Positions 43,996 through 52,973 are shown, numbered from the stretch's first letter. The stretch: DNA of 64,000 nucleotides from Erythrobacter sp. YJ-T3-07 (GCF_015999305.1 NZ_JAEAGP010000001.1:2046001-2110000), one strand, 5' to 3'. Translations and numbers: made by a program. Notes: generated by a model not told the origin, from the letters alone.

Positions 43996-44715
43996 CTAAT
44001 CCCCAGTCGGGGCGCCGTCCTTGCCCAGCATCCAATCGACCACCGCTTCGCTGTGGATGCGCGCGGAATCGAAGATCGGCAGGACATTGGCATCGACATC
44101 GATGACCATGTCGAGCTCGGTACAGGCGAGCACGATCGCCTTCGCCCCGGCCTGTTCCAGATTGGTGATCATGGTGCGGAAGAACCGTTCCGAATTGCGG
44201 CTCGCCTTCCCGCGCATCAGCTCTTCGTAAATGATCTCGTTGGTGCGATCGACATTGCTCATGTCGGGCGGCAGCAGGTCGATCCCGTGGCTGACCAGCT
44301 TGCGGCGATAGAAGCTCTCGGTCATCACGTTGCGGGTACCGATCAGCGCGGCGTTGACCACGCCTGCCGCCTTCATCTTCGCGCCCACCGCATCGGCAAT
44401 GTGCAGCACCGGCACGTCGACCGCGTCGGCAACCTGATCGTAGAGGCGGTGCATCGAATTTGCCGCGATCGCCAGCGCCTCGGCCCCCGCCGCCTCCAGC
44501 CGCTTGGCCGAATTGACGAGGATTTCCGCCGCACGATCCCACTCGTCATCCTTGGTCAGGCCGTAGAGTTCTGCGAAATTGAGGCTTTCGATCAGCAGCG
44601 GGGCGGACACCATCGGTCCGCAGTGCCTGGCGACGCCCTGGTTGATCCACTCGTAATACATGCCGGTAGAGACCCAGCTCATACCGCCAATCAGGCCAAC
44701 CTTGCGCAAAACCAC
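43996..44715 (-). CDS. Aspartate/glutamate racemase family protein
   Basis: 239-residue PLP-independent racemase fold: VGLIGGMSWVST at the N-terminus, the second catalytic Cys198 in IVLACTELDMVI. The first catalytic position, where a Cys precedes the N-T-x-H motif in typical enzymes, reads A84-A-N-S-M-H89. A lone-cysteine active site is known in E. coli YgeA, where the position is Thr, so activity is possible but atypical. Lies 83 bp downstream of the hydrolase gene. Confidence 0.88.
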   Translation of the reverse strand: MVLRKVGLIGGMSWVSTGMYYEWINQGVARHCGPMVSAPLLIESLNFAELYGLTKDDEWDRAAEILVNSAKRLEAAGAEALAIAANSMHRLYDQVADAVDVPVLHIADAVGAKMKAAGVVNAALIGTRNVMTESFYRRKLVSHGIDLLPPDMSNVDRTNEIIYEELMRGKASRNSERFFRTMITNLEQAGAKAIVLACTELDMVIDVDANVLPIFDSARIHSEAVVDWMLGKDGAPTGD

Positions 44716-44798
44716 GTCCTCGAATCCAGCTGCGGGGGGTGCGCAGCCTTACCGAGGAAGCGGGCGGAACGTCCAGAGTAGCCCTCGAGCTATGCCCG

Positions 44799-45767
44799 TC
44801 ATTGGCTGTCCGCGCGCTCCGCAAAGGCCTGCCGCGCAAGCCATTTCGCCACGTAGTCGGCGCTGCGCTGCGCCTCCTCCTCCTGCGGCAAATGGCCGAT
44901 CCCCTCATAGACCACCAGCGTGCTGCCCGGCAGAAAGCGGTCGTACCACAGCCCCGCCTCGACCGGGATCAGCCCGTCCTCCTCGCCCCAGATGACCAGC
45001 GCGGGCGCATCGATTGTCGCCACCTCGTCTTGCGAAAAGCTGTTCCATTCGCCCGAGAAACGGATTCGCGTCGCATCGCGGTTGCCGGGATAGCGCAGCA
45101 ATTCCCAATAGCGGTCGACCATCGCGTCGGTGACGATGCCCTGATTGCTGACCGTTTCGCGCAGCGATTGTTCGATCATGCTGCGCGGGGTGATGTGGTT
45201 CATGATCCGGTTGATCACCGGGGTGCGAGCGATGGCGAAGCCGATATTGCCCCTGCCCTCCTTGCGGATCGGCGCGCCTGCCGCATCGACCAGGATCAGC
45301 CCCTCGACCCGGTCGGGATGGGCGAGCGCGTAGGCGACCGCATGCCCGCCGCCCATCGAATTGCCGCCGATCACGAAGCGATCGAGCCCCAGCCTGTCCG
45401 CCACCTCGTCGATATCGGAGACGAAATTGGCAATCGAATAGTCGCTGTCCGGGTCCGGCCCGGTCAGCCCGTGGCCCACCTGGTCGAAGCGGATCACGCG
45501 ATAGCGACCCTTCAGCGCATCGACCCATGGCTGCCAAGTGTGCAGATCCGCGTTGGAGCCGTGGAGCAGGATGATCGCGGGCGCATCCTTTGGCCCCTCG
45601 TCACGCAGGTGCACGGTCACGCCATCGCCGATTTCGATGAATTGCGAGGGTGCGCCGCCATGTTTGGCGCGCATCTGCGCCGGGTCGGTGTCGGGCGTGC
45701 GGAAGATGAAGAACGCCGCGACCAGCAGCACGCCCAGCAGCAGCAAAATTCGCCAGAGCCACTTCAT
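44799..45767 (-). CDS. Membrane-anchored alpha/beta hydrolase
   Basis: 322 residues: an N-terminal signal-anchor WLWRILLLLGVLLVAAFFIF, then an alpha/beta-hydrolase domain with oxyanion HGSNADLHTW, nucleophile Ser in GGNSMGGG, acid in WGEEDGLIP and His in GIGHLP. Probably extracytoplasmic esterase-type enzyme. ATG overlaps the cytochrome stop by four bases, so it is the third gene of the beta-helix/cytochrome operon. Confidence 0.9.
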   Translation of the reverse strand: MKWLWRILLLLGVLLVAAFFIFRTPDTDPAQMRAKHGGAPSQFIEIGDGVTVHLRDEGPKDAPAIILLHGSNADLHTWQPWVDALKGRYRVIRFDQVGHGLTGPDPDSDYSIANFVSDIDEVADRLGLDRFVIGGNSMGGGHAVAYALAHPDRVEGLILVDAAGAPIRKEGRGNIGFAIARTPVINRIMNHITPRSMIEQSLRETVSNQGIVTDAMVDRYWELLRYPGNRDATRIRFSGEWNSFSQDEVATIDAPALVIWGEEDGLIPVEAGLWYDRFLPGSTLVVYEGIGHLPQEEEAQRSADYVAKWLARQAFAERADSQ

Positions 45768-46765
45768 GGCGTCGGCATCCCTGCAATCCAGCGCTCGACC
45801 AGCGCGAGGCCTTCCTCATGCACCGTCGCCTTGCCCAGCTCGGGCATGGCAACGCCCGGCTCGGCGCTCGCCATGCGATAGACCAGGATCGATGCTTCGG
45901 GGTCGCCGGGTACGATGTCGAATTCCAGCCCGCCCGATCCGCGCCCCGCGGCGACCGGGCGCTTGTCGATACCGATCGAGTAGGGATCGCCAGTCTCCCA
46001 CCGTAGATCGAGCCCGGAATTGGATGCGGTTGCCGCCGGGCGGTGGCAATGCGCACAGTTGACGTCGAGATAGGCGCGCGCGGCAGCTTCCGGCTGAGCA
46101 CTCGCGCGATCCTCCCAGCGTGGCATGGTGTCCGCGCCTTCGGGGACGGAGCCGAGGAAGGCCTGCAGCCACTCGGCAGAAAGGTTGCGCGCCTTTGGCC
46201 CGATCGGCGTCACCGCGCCCTGCAGCCCGTGGCATTCCTTGCACTGGTTCTTGTTGGGCACGCGGTAATTTATCTGCTCGCCATAGGGCGTGGTGACGGG
46301 CACGCGCGTCCCCGCCAGCGCCAGCGTCGCCTCGGTCTGCGCATCGTTCCACACATAGGGCAGCGCGAGCCATCCGTCGGCACGGTGGAGCAGCACCCGC
46401 GTCTCGATCAGGCGGCGATCCGCGCCCTCCCCGAAGGCGAAGGTCTTGATCAGCGCGCTGCCGACGGGGAAATCCAGCAGCGTCTGGTCGCCAATGCCGA
46501 CCTCGGCTCCATCGGGCACATAGACGAAGCGCAGCTTCTCCGCCCCGTCCGAGAACAGCGGCATGTTGAGGCGGTAGGGCGTCACGCCCTCGGCCGGGGA
46601 CTGCGCGGCGGCATCGCAGAAGAAGCCGTATTCGCTCAGCGTTCTTGGCAATGCCGCGCCGGTGATCGCGCCATCGCGGTCGATCGCCGGTGCCGTGGCA
46701 TTGGCGCCGATGCTGACGCCCAGCGCCAGCGCGGCGCAGGCCAGCAGGAAAGCGGGCGTCCTCAC
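45764..46765 (-). CDS. Diheme c-type cytochrome, SO2930 family
   Basis: 333 residues with signal peptide (RTPAFLLACAALALGVSIGANA). Two heme c sites CKECH and CAHCH lie in the second half; LSEYGFFCDAAAQSPAEGVTPYRLN, PLFSDGAEKLRFVYVPDG and NYRVPNKNQCKECH are characteristic of the SO2930-type family that pairs with a beta-helix protein. GTG at 46765 overlaps the beta-helix stop (GTGA). Periplasmic electron carrier or oxidase; partner substrate unknown. Confidence 0.9.
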   Translation of the reverse strand: MRTPAFLLACAALALGVSIGANATAPAIDRDGAITGAALPRTLSEYGFFCDAAAQSPAEGVTPYRLNMPLFSDGAEKLRFVYVPDGAEVGIGDQTLLDFPVGSALIKTFAFGEGADRRLIETRVLLHRADGWLALPYVWNDAQTEATLALAGTRVPVTTPYGEQINYRVPNKNQCKECHGLQGAVTPIGPKARNLSAEWLQAFLGSVPEGADTMPRWEDRASAQPEAAARAYLDVNCAHCHRPAATASNSGLDLRWETGDPYSIGIDKRPVAAGRGSGGLEFDIVPGDPEASILVYRMASAEPGVAMPELGKATVHEEGLALVERWIAGMPTP

Positions 46766-47967
46766 GGCAGGCGTGCTTCCAGCGCCTCGGGCGCGCCCCA
46801 GCCTTCGATGCTGATCGGCTGGCCGATCGCGCCCACGTCGAGCGGGCCGGGGCGCGCGGATTCGATGCCTGCGCCCTGCTTGGGCAGATTGACCGACCAC
46901 CCGGCAAGGTCGGGATGGACCATCAGCGTGGTCATCTCGGGATCTTCCAGCCCGTCCCACATCACCGGCGGCAAGGCGCCGCCAAATGCGGCGAGCAACT
47001 GCGCCGCGCCTTCGAACTGCGGATCGGTGCCGCCTTCGTCGACGATGTTCCAGTCCACGCTGATCTCGCGCGGATACGGGTTGTATTCCGGGTCATCGAA
47101 AGCGAGCGGATAGGCGATAACCATGATCGGCGCGGTCGGGTTGTCGTAGAGCATGTTCTGCCCCACCCACACGGTATCATTGGCCATCACCATGATGCCC
47201 GTGCCGCGCCGCACGCTGGCGACGATATTGCCCTCGGGCGCGAAATTGGCGGTGGTGTTGTTCACGACGAGGTTGTTGCGCACCAGCACCTCGCCGCCGT
47301 TCTTCACCGGCAGGCCTGGCAGGTCGAACACCAGGATGCCGCCGGTATTGCCTGTCACGTAATTACGCTCGACAATCGCCTTGCGGCTGTTCTCGATCTC
47401 GATCCCGGCGACGTTGTAGCTGGCGAGCGAATTGCGCACGGTGATCCGGCTCGACTGGCCGACATAGATACCCGCGTCCGACGCGCCCGATACCTCGCAC
47501 CCGTCGATCAGCACGCCGGTGCTTTCCACCGGATAGAGGCCGTATGCGCCGTTGGTGCTGGCCGGGCCGTTGGTCCAGGTCACCCGGACGCGGGAATAGA
47601 CGATGTCGTCCGCGCCCTTGGACTTGATCCCATCGCCCTTGGGGTTCTCGACCCCGAAATCGACCAGCGTCACGCCGTCGCTTGTGACAAGCAGTCCCTC
47701 GCCCGATCCCTCCTGCGCGGTGAAGTCGAGCACGCTGGCGTGCATTCCCGCGCCGCGCAGGGTCACGCCGTCGACATCGAGGCTGAGGCCGTCGGTCAGC
47801 ACGAAGCGACCGGCCTGGAGAAAGATCTCGTCACCCGGCTCGGCCAGGATCAGCGCCTCCTGCAACCGCTCCTGCGCGCCCTCCCCCGGCGCGACGGGAA
47901 TGGTCTCGGCGAAGGCAGGCGAAGCCAGCGTGGCCAGCGCAGTGGCGGCCATAAGCGTGCGGATCAT
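46762..47967 (-). CDS. Parallel beta-helix repeat protein, SO2929 type
   Basis: 401 residues, signal peptide cleaved after SPAFA. Repeated right-handed beta-helix turns (VTLRGAGMHASVLDF, ITVRNSLASYNVAGIEIENS, AIVERNYVTGNTGGILVF) as in pectate-lyase-like folds. In Shewanella and others this family occurs next to the diheme cytochrome, as here. A GAGGGAGAG ribosome-binding site precedes the ATG and an inverted repeat operator lies 16 bases upstream of it. Function not established; extracytoplasmic carbohydrate or polymer binding inferred. Confidence 0.9.
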   Translation of the reverse strand: MIRTLMAATALATLASPAFAETIPVAPGEGAQERLQEALILAEPGDEIFLQAGRFVLTDGLSLDVDGVTLRGAGMHASVLDFTAQEGSGEGLLVTSDGVTLVDFGVENPKGDGIKSKGADDIVYSRVRVTWTNGPASTNGAYGLYPVESTGVLIDGCEVSGASDAGIYVGQSSRITVRNSLASYNVAGIEIENSRKAIVERNYVTGNTGGILVFDLPGLPVKNGGEVLVRNNLVVNNTTANFAPEGNIVASVRRGTGIMVMANDTVWVGQNMLYDNPTAPIMVIAYPLAFDDPEYNPYPREISVDWNIVDEGGTDPQFEGAAQLLAAFGGALPPVMWDGLEDPEMTTLMVHPDLAGWSVNLPKQGAGIESARPGPLDVGAIGQPISIEGWGAPEALEARLP

Positions 47968-47982
47968 GTCTCTCTCCCTCTT

Positions 47983-48005
47983 ATGCGTTGCATAGTGCCA
48001 CGCAT
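47983..48005 (-). promoter_or_regulatory. Putative operator of the beta-helix/cytochrome operon
   Basis: On the minus strand ATGCGTGGCA-CTA-TGCAACGCAT: 10-bp arms with one mismatch and a 3-base spacer. It lies 16 bases before the first ATG and may cover a -10 (TATGCA). Confidence 0.55.
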
Positions 48006-48025
48006 TGAGGGGAAGACAAGGGGCT

Positions 48026-48379
48026 CTAAAGCTTGTCGAAAATCCCGCCGAAAGTGCACGCGGCGGCGGCGCGGATCGTCACTTCGACCGCTTGCGGATC
48101 GTCGACCCGGCGAATGCGATCGAGCGCGTCGCCCGCGTTGCGCGGCAGTTTCGCCTCGCCTTCCTGCGGAGCGACCCGTTCAAGCCTGCGCAACTGCTGG
48201 GGCGTCAGCTTCTCGGCCATGCGCGGAGCCATGCATTCGGCCTGGCTTTCGGGCACGCCTGCCTCGACCAGCGCGACCCGCACGCTGCGTTCGGTGACCA
48301 CCTGCATGCCGCCACCCCAGTAGAGCCAGGCACCCACGCCCAGCGCGGCGAGTAGGATAAGGAGCAGTAGGAGACGCAT
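48026..48379 (-). CDS. Small anchored protein with helical C-terminal domain
   Basis: 117 residues: signal-anchor LLLLLILLAALGVGAWLYW, then a soluble helical region with Cys residues in AECMAPRMAEKLTPQQLRRL and AAAACTFGG that could form a disulfide. No named family recognised; similar short proteins occur in sphingomonads as far as I recall. It starts seven bases after the AT-rich GIY-YIG gene ends, same strand. Confidence 0.7.
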   Translation of the reverse strand: MRLLLLLILLAALGVGAWLYWGGGMQVVTERSVRVALVEAGVPESQAECMAPRMAEKLTPQQLRRLERVAPQEGEAKLPRNAGDALDRIRRVDDPQAVEVTIRAAAACTFGGIFDKL

Positions 48380-48386
48380 TTATAGG

Positions 48387-48908
48387 TTATTCCGAAACCC
48401 AAAATGGCTCGAGAGTTTTGTTACCTTCCATCCGCACGTTGAGAATATCATTTGGGCACATGCGGATAAACATCAATTCAAGAAAATCTATTAGCGCATC
48501 ATCCTCTATTCGATATGCAGAGAAAAACGATGCGCAGTCAAAAACATGGAGATTAAACGGCTGAATGGAACGAACACCGCCAGATGTAGGCTTATATTTT
48601 CCATGCGGGTGATTCACATGAAATTTTTTATAGTGAGACATCGATCTGCTGAACGCAAACTTCATCTCATTCCATAAATTCGATTTAGTCTTTCCAACAT
48701 ATATTATCTCATACTCTGAATTATAAAAGGCATAGATGCCCTTCGAATCAGCCAGATGAGACCTCAACATCTTCGTGTGGTCGAGTGACAAATCTAAGAA
48801 ACTCTTGTCACTCTTTTCATCGGAATCAATCGGGAAAAACTCGACGATAGGTCGAACATTCTTCTCAATCAGATCACGAGATTTTTTTGGAAGACCGTAC
48901 CCCGCCAC
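48387..48908 (-). CDS. AT-rich GIY-YIG domain protein
   Basis: 173 residues. GIYAFYNSEYEIIYVGKTKSN (about 57-77) is the GIY-YIG core, and FLELMFIRMCPNDILN near the C-terminus supplies the Glu and Asn of the family. The Arg normally found just after YxGKT-x-NL is not obvious (NLWNEM). Base composition is far from the surroundings: sampled 60-base lines have 28 and 42 percent GC. GTG at 48908 overlaps the pntB stop by one base; the first 20 bases are still GC-rich. Foreign gene, function unknown; unlike UvrC it lacks any further domain. Confidence 0.75.
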   Translation of the reverse strand: MAGYGLPKKSRDLIEKNVRPIVEFFPIDSDEKSDKSFLDLSLDHTKMLRSHLADSKGIYAFYNSEYEIIYVGKTKSNLWNEMKFAFSRSMSHYKKFHVNHPHGKYKPTSGGVRSIQPFNLHVFDCASFFSAYRIEDDALIDFLELMFIRMCPNDILNVRMEGNKTLEPFWVSE

Positions 48909-50416
48909 TAGTCGAGTGCCTTGACGATCTCTTCGACCATCTTCTTCGCGTCGGACAGCAGCATGGTCGTCTGGTTGAGGTAGAACACGTCGTTGTCGAC
49001 GCCCGCATAGCCGACGCCGCCCATGGAGCGCTTGATGAAGAAGACCTGCTTGGCATTGCCGACGTCGAACACCGGCATCCCGTAAATCGGGCTGGACTTG
49101 TCGGTCTTCGCCGCCGGGTTCACGACGTCGTTTGCGCCGATGATGAAGGCGATGTCGGCCTGCGCGAACTCGGAGTTGATATCCTCCAGCTCGAACACCT
49201 CATCATAGGGCACGTTCGCTTCGGCCAGCAGCACGTTCATGTGCCCCGGCATGCGACCTGCGACGGGGTGGATCGCGTATTTCACGTCCACGCCCTTCTT
49301 CTTGAGCACATCGCCCATCTCGCGCAGCGCGTGCTGCGCCTGGGCGACCGCCATGCCGTAGCCGGGGATGATGATGACCTTCTCCGCCTGTTCCAGCATG
49401 AAGGCGGCATCGTCGGCGCTGCCCTGCTTGTAGGGGCGCTGTTCGCGCGCCTCGCCGCCACCGGCCGCGCTGTCGTCTGCGCCGAAGCCGCCCGCGATCA
49501 CGGAGATGAAGCTGCGGTTCATTGCGCGGCACATGATGTAGCTGAGGATCGCACCCGAGCTGCCGACCAGCGCGCCGGTGATGATCATCGCCGTGTTGCC
49601 GAGCGTGAAGCCCATCGCCGCCGCGGCCCAGCCGGAATAGCTGTTCAGCATCGAGACCACGACCGGCATGTCCGCCCCGCCGATCGGGATGATCAGCAGG
49701 AAGCCGATTGCAAATGCCAGCACGGCGACCGCGATAATCATCCAGCCTTCGCCCGGCCCCGCCACGGAGGACATCGCATAGACCGCGATCAGCGCGATGA
49801 TCGCGACAAGCGTGCCGAGGTTGATGATATGCCGCCCGGGCAGAGTGATCGGCTTGCCGCCCATCCGGCCGGAAAGCTTCAGGAAGGCGATGACCGAGCC
49901 CGAGAAGGTGATCGCACCGATGGCGATGCCAAGCCCCAGCTCGATTCGGCTGACGGTCAGGATCTGACCCTCGGCATCCAGAATGCCGAACGCACCGGGG
50001 TTCATCCACGCAGCCAGCCCGACGAGGACCGCCGCCATGCCGACGAGGCTGTGGAAGCCTGCAACCAGTTCGGGCATCTGCGTCATCGCGATCTTGCGCG
50101 CGATGGTGAAGCCGATAAGCCCGCCGATCGCGATGGCGATCAGGATCTCGACGATATTGGCGATGTCGTGGGTGACGATCACGGTGACCACCGCGATCAG
50201 CATCCCGATCATCCCGTTGCGGTTGCCCGCACGGCTGGTCGCGGGGCTGGAAAGCCCGCGCAGCGCGAGGATGAAGAACACCCCCGCCACCAGATAGGCG
50301 AGCGCAACCCACGGGTTGGTCGGCCCGTGGGCGGCAGCGGTCTCGACCGCGTGGCTCATCGCGTAATCCGTACCCGGCGGCACGGCGAGCGGTTCAACGT
50401 CGCGAGGAAGGCTCAT
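48908..50416 (-). CDS. pntB: NAD(P) transhydrogenase subunit beta
   Basis: 502-residue subunit of the proton-pumping transhydrogenase: eight to nine membrane helices followed by the NADP-binding domain III (KVIIIPGYGMAVAQAQHALREM, YAIHPVAGRMPGHMNVLLAEA, VIGANDVVNPAA-type IIGANDVVNPAAKTDKSSP). Reduces NADP+ with NADH using proton motive force. ATG at 50416 overlaps the pntAb stop by four bases. Confidence 0.97.
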   Translation of the reverse strand: MSLPRDVEPLAVPPGTDYAMSHAVETAAAHGPTNPWVALAYLVAGVFFILALRGLSSPATSRAGNRNGMIGMLIAVVTVIVTHDIANIVEILIAIAIGGLIGFTIARKIAMTQMPELVAGFHSLVGMAAVLVGLAAWMNPGAFGILDAEGQILTVSRIELGLGIAIGAITFSGSVIAFLKLSGRMGGKPITLPGRHIINLGTLVAIIALIAVYAMSSVAGPGEGWMIIAVAVLAFAIGFLLIIPIGGADMPVVVSMLNSYSGWAAAAMGFTLGNTAMIITGALVGSSGAILSYIMCRAMNRSFISVIAGGFGADDSAAGGGEAREQRPYKQGSADDAAFMLEQAEKVIIIPGYGMAVAQAQHALREMGDVLKKKGVDVKYAIHPVAGRMPGHMNVLLAEANVPYDEVFELEDINSEFAQADIAFIIGANDVVNPAAKTDKSSPIYGMPVFDVGNAKQVFFIKRSMGGVGYAGVDNDVFYLNQTTMLLSDAKKMVEEIVKALD

Positions 50417-50697
50417 TTGCTGTCCTTCTTCTTGTACATGGCGAGCATCCGCTCGGTCACCGCGAAGCCGCCGAAGATGTTGATGCTGGCAAGCACCACC
50501 GCAGCAAGGCCGAGCCACTTGGCGGTCGCGCTACCCGCTTCGGCGCTGGCGATCAGCGCGCCGACGATAATCACCGAGGAAATCGCGTTGGTCACCGCCA
50601 TCAGCGGCGTATGCAGCGCCGGCGTGACCGACCAGACCACGTAATAGCCGACGAAACACGCCAGCACGAAAATCGACAGGACGGAAATGAAGTCCAT
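50413..50697 (-). CDS. pntAb: NAD(P) transhydrogenase subunit alpha part 2
   Basis: 94 residues, three membrane helices, corresponding to the C-terminal membrane part of PntA (SIFVLACFVGYYVVWSVTPALHT, then GALIA and FGGFAVTERMLAMYKKK). Separate gene as is usual in alphaproteobacteria. It is separated from pntAa by two unrelated genes and has a 121-bp upstream gap, so its own promoter is likely. Confidence 0.95.
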   Translation of the reverse strand: MDFISVLSIFVLACFVGYYVVWSVTPALHTPLMAVTNAISSVIIVGALIASAEAGSATAKWLGLAAVVLASINIFGGFAVTERMLAMYKKKDSK

Positions 50698-50818
50698 CTT
50701 AGATACTTGCCTCCCCCGAGGGCTGAAAACCGAATGGAAGAGGCTTATTGCAAGGCGCGCGGGCGCTGTCGATGGACAAAGGGCTAGGCTGACGGGATTT
50801 CCGGCGTAATTTGCCCAA

Positions 50819-51379
50819 TCACTGCGCGGGCAGCAGCACCTTGTCGATCACGTGCATCATGCCATTGGCCTGATTGAGGTCGGCCATCGTCACGCGCGCC
50901 GTGCCGCCCGCGCCATTGACGATCACGATCCCCTCGCCATCGACGCGGAAGGTCAGCGTGTCTCCGGACAGCGTCTGCGCGTGGTACGAGCCGCCACCTT
51001 CCACGATCCGCGCGGCGAGTTCACCTGCGTCGATCCGGCCCTCAATCACGTGATAGGCCAGCGTGCGCCGCAGCGCTTCGTCGGTGTGCATCGGCAGGTC
51101 GGTCAGCGCCGCGTCGCTCGGCGCGAAGATCGTCAGCGGGCCCGCCCCGTCCAGTGTCGCCTCCAGATCGGTCCGCTCGATCAGTTCGGCGAGCTTCGAG
51201 AAAACCTGCGCAGAGGCAATGTTCTGCGCGATGGTGGCGTTGGGATAGACCGGGCTCTCGCCGATCCAGGCAATGTCGTCCGGGGCGACGTTTTCGAGAT
51301 CGACGTCGTCCGCCAGGCTCGGCGCGCAGGCCGCAAGGGCGAGGATGGCCGGAGCGGCGAGGAGAGTGCGCATGTTCAT
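50819..51379 (-). CDS. Fasciclin-domain lipoprotein
   Basis: 186 residues: lipobox LAAC at Cys18, then one fasciclin (FAS1) domain from about 60 to the end: GPLTIFAPSDAALTDLP, LRRTLAYHVIEGRI and MMHVIDKVLLP. Such proteins mediate adhesion or act at the surface. An alternative Met two residues later would be equally good. Lies between pntAa and pntAb, same strand. Confidence 0.92.
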   Translation of the reverse strand: MNMRTLLAAPAILALAACAPSLADDVDLENVAPDDIAWIGESPVYPNATIAQNIASAQVFSKLAELIERTDLEATLDGAGPLTIFAPSDAALTDLPMHTDEALRRTLAYHVIEGRIDAGELAARIVEGGGSYHAQTLSGDTLTFRVDGEGIVIVNGAGGTARVTMADLNQANGMMHVIDKVLLPAQ

Positions 51380-51429
51380 GCCCCGACCCCTAGCCGATTC
51401 GCGCGCCGCGGCAAATCGCCCGCCGCGCG

Positions 51430-51795
51430 CTATTCGACCAGGTTCATCCGCTTGGCGAGCAGCTTTTGCAGCGCCTCGGTATTGGTGAACTTGCCGACCT
51501 TGAACTCGATCGGCGGATGGCCGGAGAGGAACACCGCGATTTCCGCATCAATGTCGATCGTGCCCGCGCTGGTGATCGAGAACGCGGTGATCGAGCGATA
51601 GGGAACGGTCAGGTATTCCTTCTTGTTGCCCAGGATGCCCTGCACATCGACGTAGATCATCCGCCAGTCGGTGAAGGCGATCCAGTCGCGGATCGTGCGG
51701 AAGGCAAAATAGACCTCTTCCCCCTCCACCAAGGCATGGCCGTGGTTGTCCACGAAGCCCTGCGGCGTCGTCTGGGTCTGGTTCAGAATCCCCAT
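51430..51795 (-). CDS. Bacterial PH-domain protein
   Basis: 121 residues forming one bacterial pleckstrin-homology domain (bPH_1-like): EEVYFAFRTIRDWIAFTDWRMIYVDVQG, KKEYLTVPYRSITAFSI, IAVFLSGHPPIEFKV. No signal peptide. Function of such domains is largely unknown. It is one of two genes splitting the pnt cluster; 49 bp from pntAa. Confidence 0.88.
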   Translation of the reverse strand: MGILNQTQTTPQGFVDNHGHALVEGEEVYFAFRTIRDWIAFTDWRMIYVDVQGILGNKKEYLTVPYRSITAFSITSAGTIDIDAEIAVFLSGHPPIEFKVGKFTNTEALQKLLAKRMNLVE

Positions 51796-51844
51796 CGCAA
51801 CCTTACCCCCCTCTTCAGCCCCCCGGCCTCCGCATCCGTATTGT

Positions 51845-52969
51845 TCAGCCCGCGTCCTTCAGCCGCGCGTTCACCACTTGGCCGCCCCGGGTCAGCCGCA
51901 CGGCATCGCCGATTTCCTCGTCCAGCACCGGCTCCCCTGCCTCGCCGTCCCAGAAGGCGGAGAGGAAGTTGTACAGGTTGCGCGCGAACAGAGCGCTCGA
52001 ATCCGGTGCCAGCTGCGCAGGCGTGTTGGCATAGCCCATGATGGTGACACCATGGCGGGTGACCAGCTCGTCCGCCACCGCGCCTTCGACATTGCCCCCC
52101 TGCGGGACGGCGAGATCGAAGATGACGCTGCCCGGTTTCATGCTGGCGATCTGTTCGTCGGAGACCAGCCGCGGTGCCGGGCGTCCCGGGATCAGCGCGG
52201 TGGTGATGACGATGTCCTGCTTGGCGATATGTTCGGAGACGAGCTTGGCCTGAGCGGCCTTGTATTCGTCGCTCATCTCGCTGGCATAGCCGCCGCTGCC
52301 CTCGCCCTCGATCCCGCCTTCGGCGACGAAGATCGCCTTCGCGCCGAGCGATTCGATCTGCTCGCGCGTGGCGGAGCGGACATCGGTCGCGGAGACCTGC
52401 GCACCCAGCCGCTTGGCGGTGGCGATCGCCTGAAGGCCGGCAACACCGACGCCCATGATGAAGACGCGCGCGGCCTGCACCGTGCCGGCGGCGGTCATCA
52501 TCATCGGAAAGGCCCGGCCATACTGGTCGGCGGCGGCGATCACCGCCTTGTAGCCCGAGAGGTTGGACTGGCTGGAGAGCACGTCCATGCTCTGCGCACG
52601 GGTGATGCGCGGCATGAACTCCATGCTCAGCGCTTCGTATCCGGCGCTGGCATAGGCCTCGACCCGCGCGCCATCGCGGAACGGATCGAACAGCGCGGCG
52701 ACCTTCGCACCGGGCTTTGCGCCGGCAAGCGCGGCGGGATCGGGCGCCTGAACGCCGAGCACGATGCCCGCGTCCTTGATCACCTCGGCCGCCGGGCCGA
52801 CGCTTGCTCCCGCATCGCGATAAGCCGAATCGGCAATCGCCGCGGTCTCTCCCGCGCCTGCCTCGACCGAGACTTCGGCGCCGAGTGCGATGAACTTCTT
52901 GGCGGTTTCCGGGGTCAATGCGACCCTCGTCTCACCCGCCGCCTGCTCCTTGAGGACCGCGATCTTCAT
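51845..52969 (-). CDS. pntAa: NAD(P) transhydrogenase subunit alpha part 1
   Basis: 374-residue NAD(H)-binding domain I: MKIAVLKEQAAGETRVALTPET, MSMEFMPRITRAQSMDVLSSQ, and the Rossmann segment MGVGVAGLQAIATAKRLGAQV. Lacks membrane helices, which reside in pntAb. Five bases separate its ATG from the stop of the small oxidase-subunit-like gene. Confidence 0.97.
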   Translation of the reverse strand: MKIAVLKEQAAGETRVALTPETAKKFIALGAEVSVEAGAGETAAIADSAYRDAGASVGPAAEVIKDAGIVLGVQAPDPAALAGAKPGAKVAALFDPFRDGARVEAYASAGYEALSMEFMPRITRAQSMDVLSSQSNLSGYKAVIAAADQYGRAFPMMMTAAGTVQAARVFIMGVGVAGLQAIATAKRLGAQVSATDVRSATREQIESLGAKAIFVAEGGIEGEGSGGYASEMSDEYKAAQAKLVSEHIAKQDIVITTALIPGRPAPRLVSDEQIASMKPGSVIFDLAVPQGGNVEGAVADELVTRHGVTIMGYANTPAQLAPDSSALFARNLYNFLSAFWDGEAGEPVLDEEIGDAVRLTRGGQVVNARLKDAG

Positions 52970-52973
52970 GCGG

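Noticed and set aside
47990..48012. Sigma54 -24/-12 promoter before the beta-helix gene
   Set aside because: TGGCAC is present on the minus strand but no TTGC follows at the required spacing.
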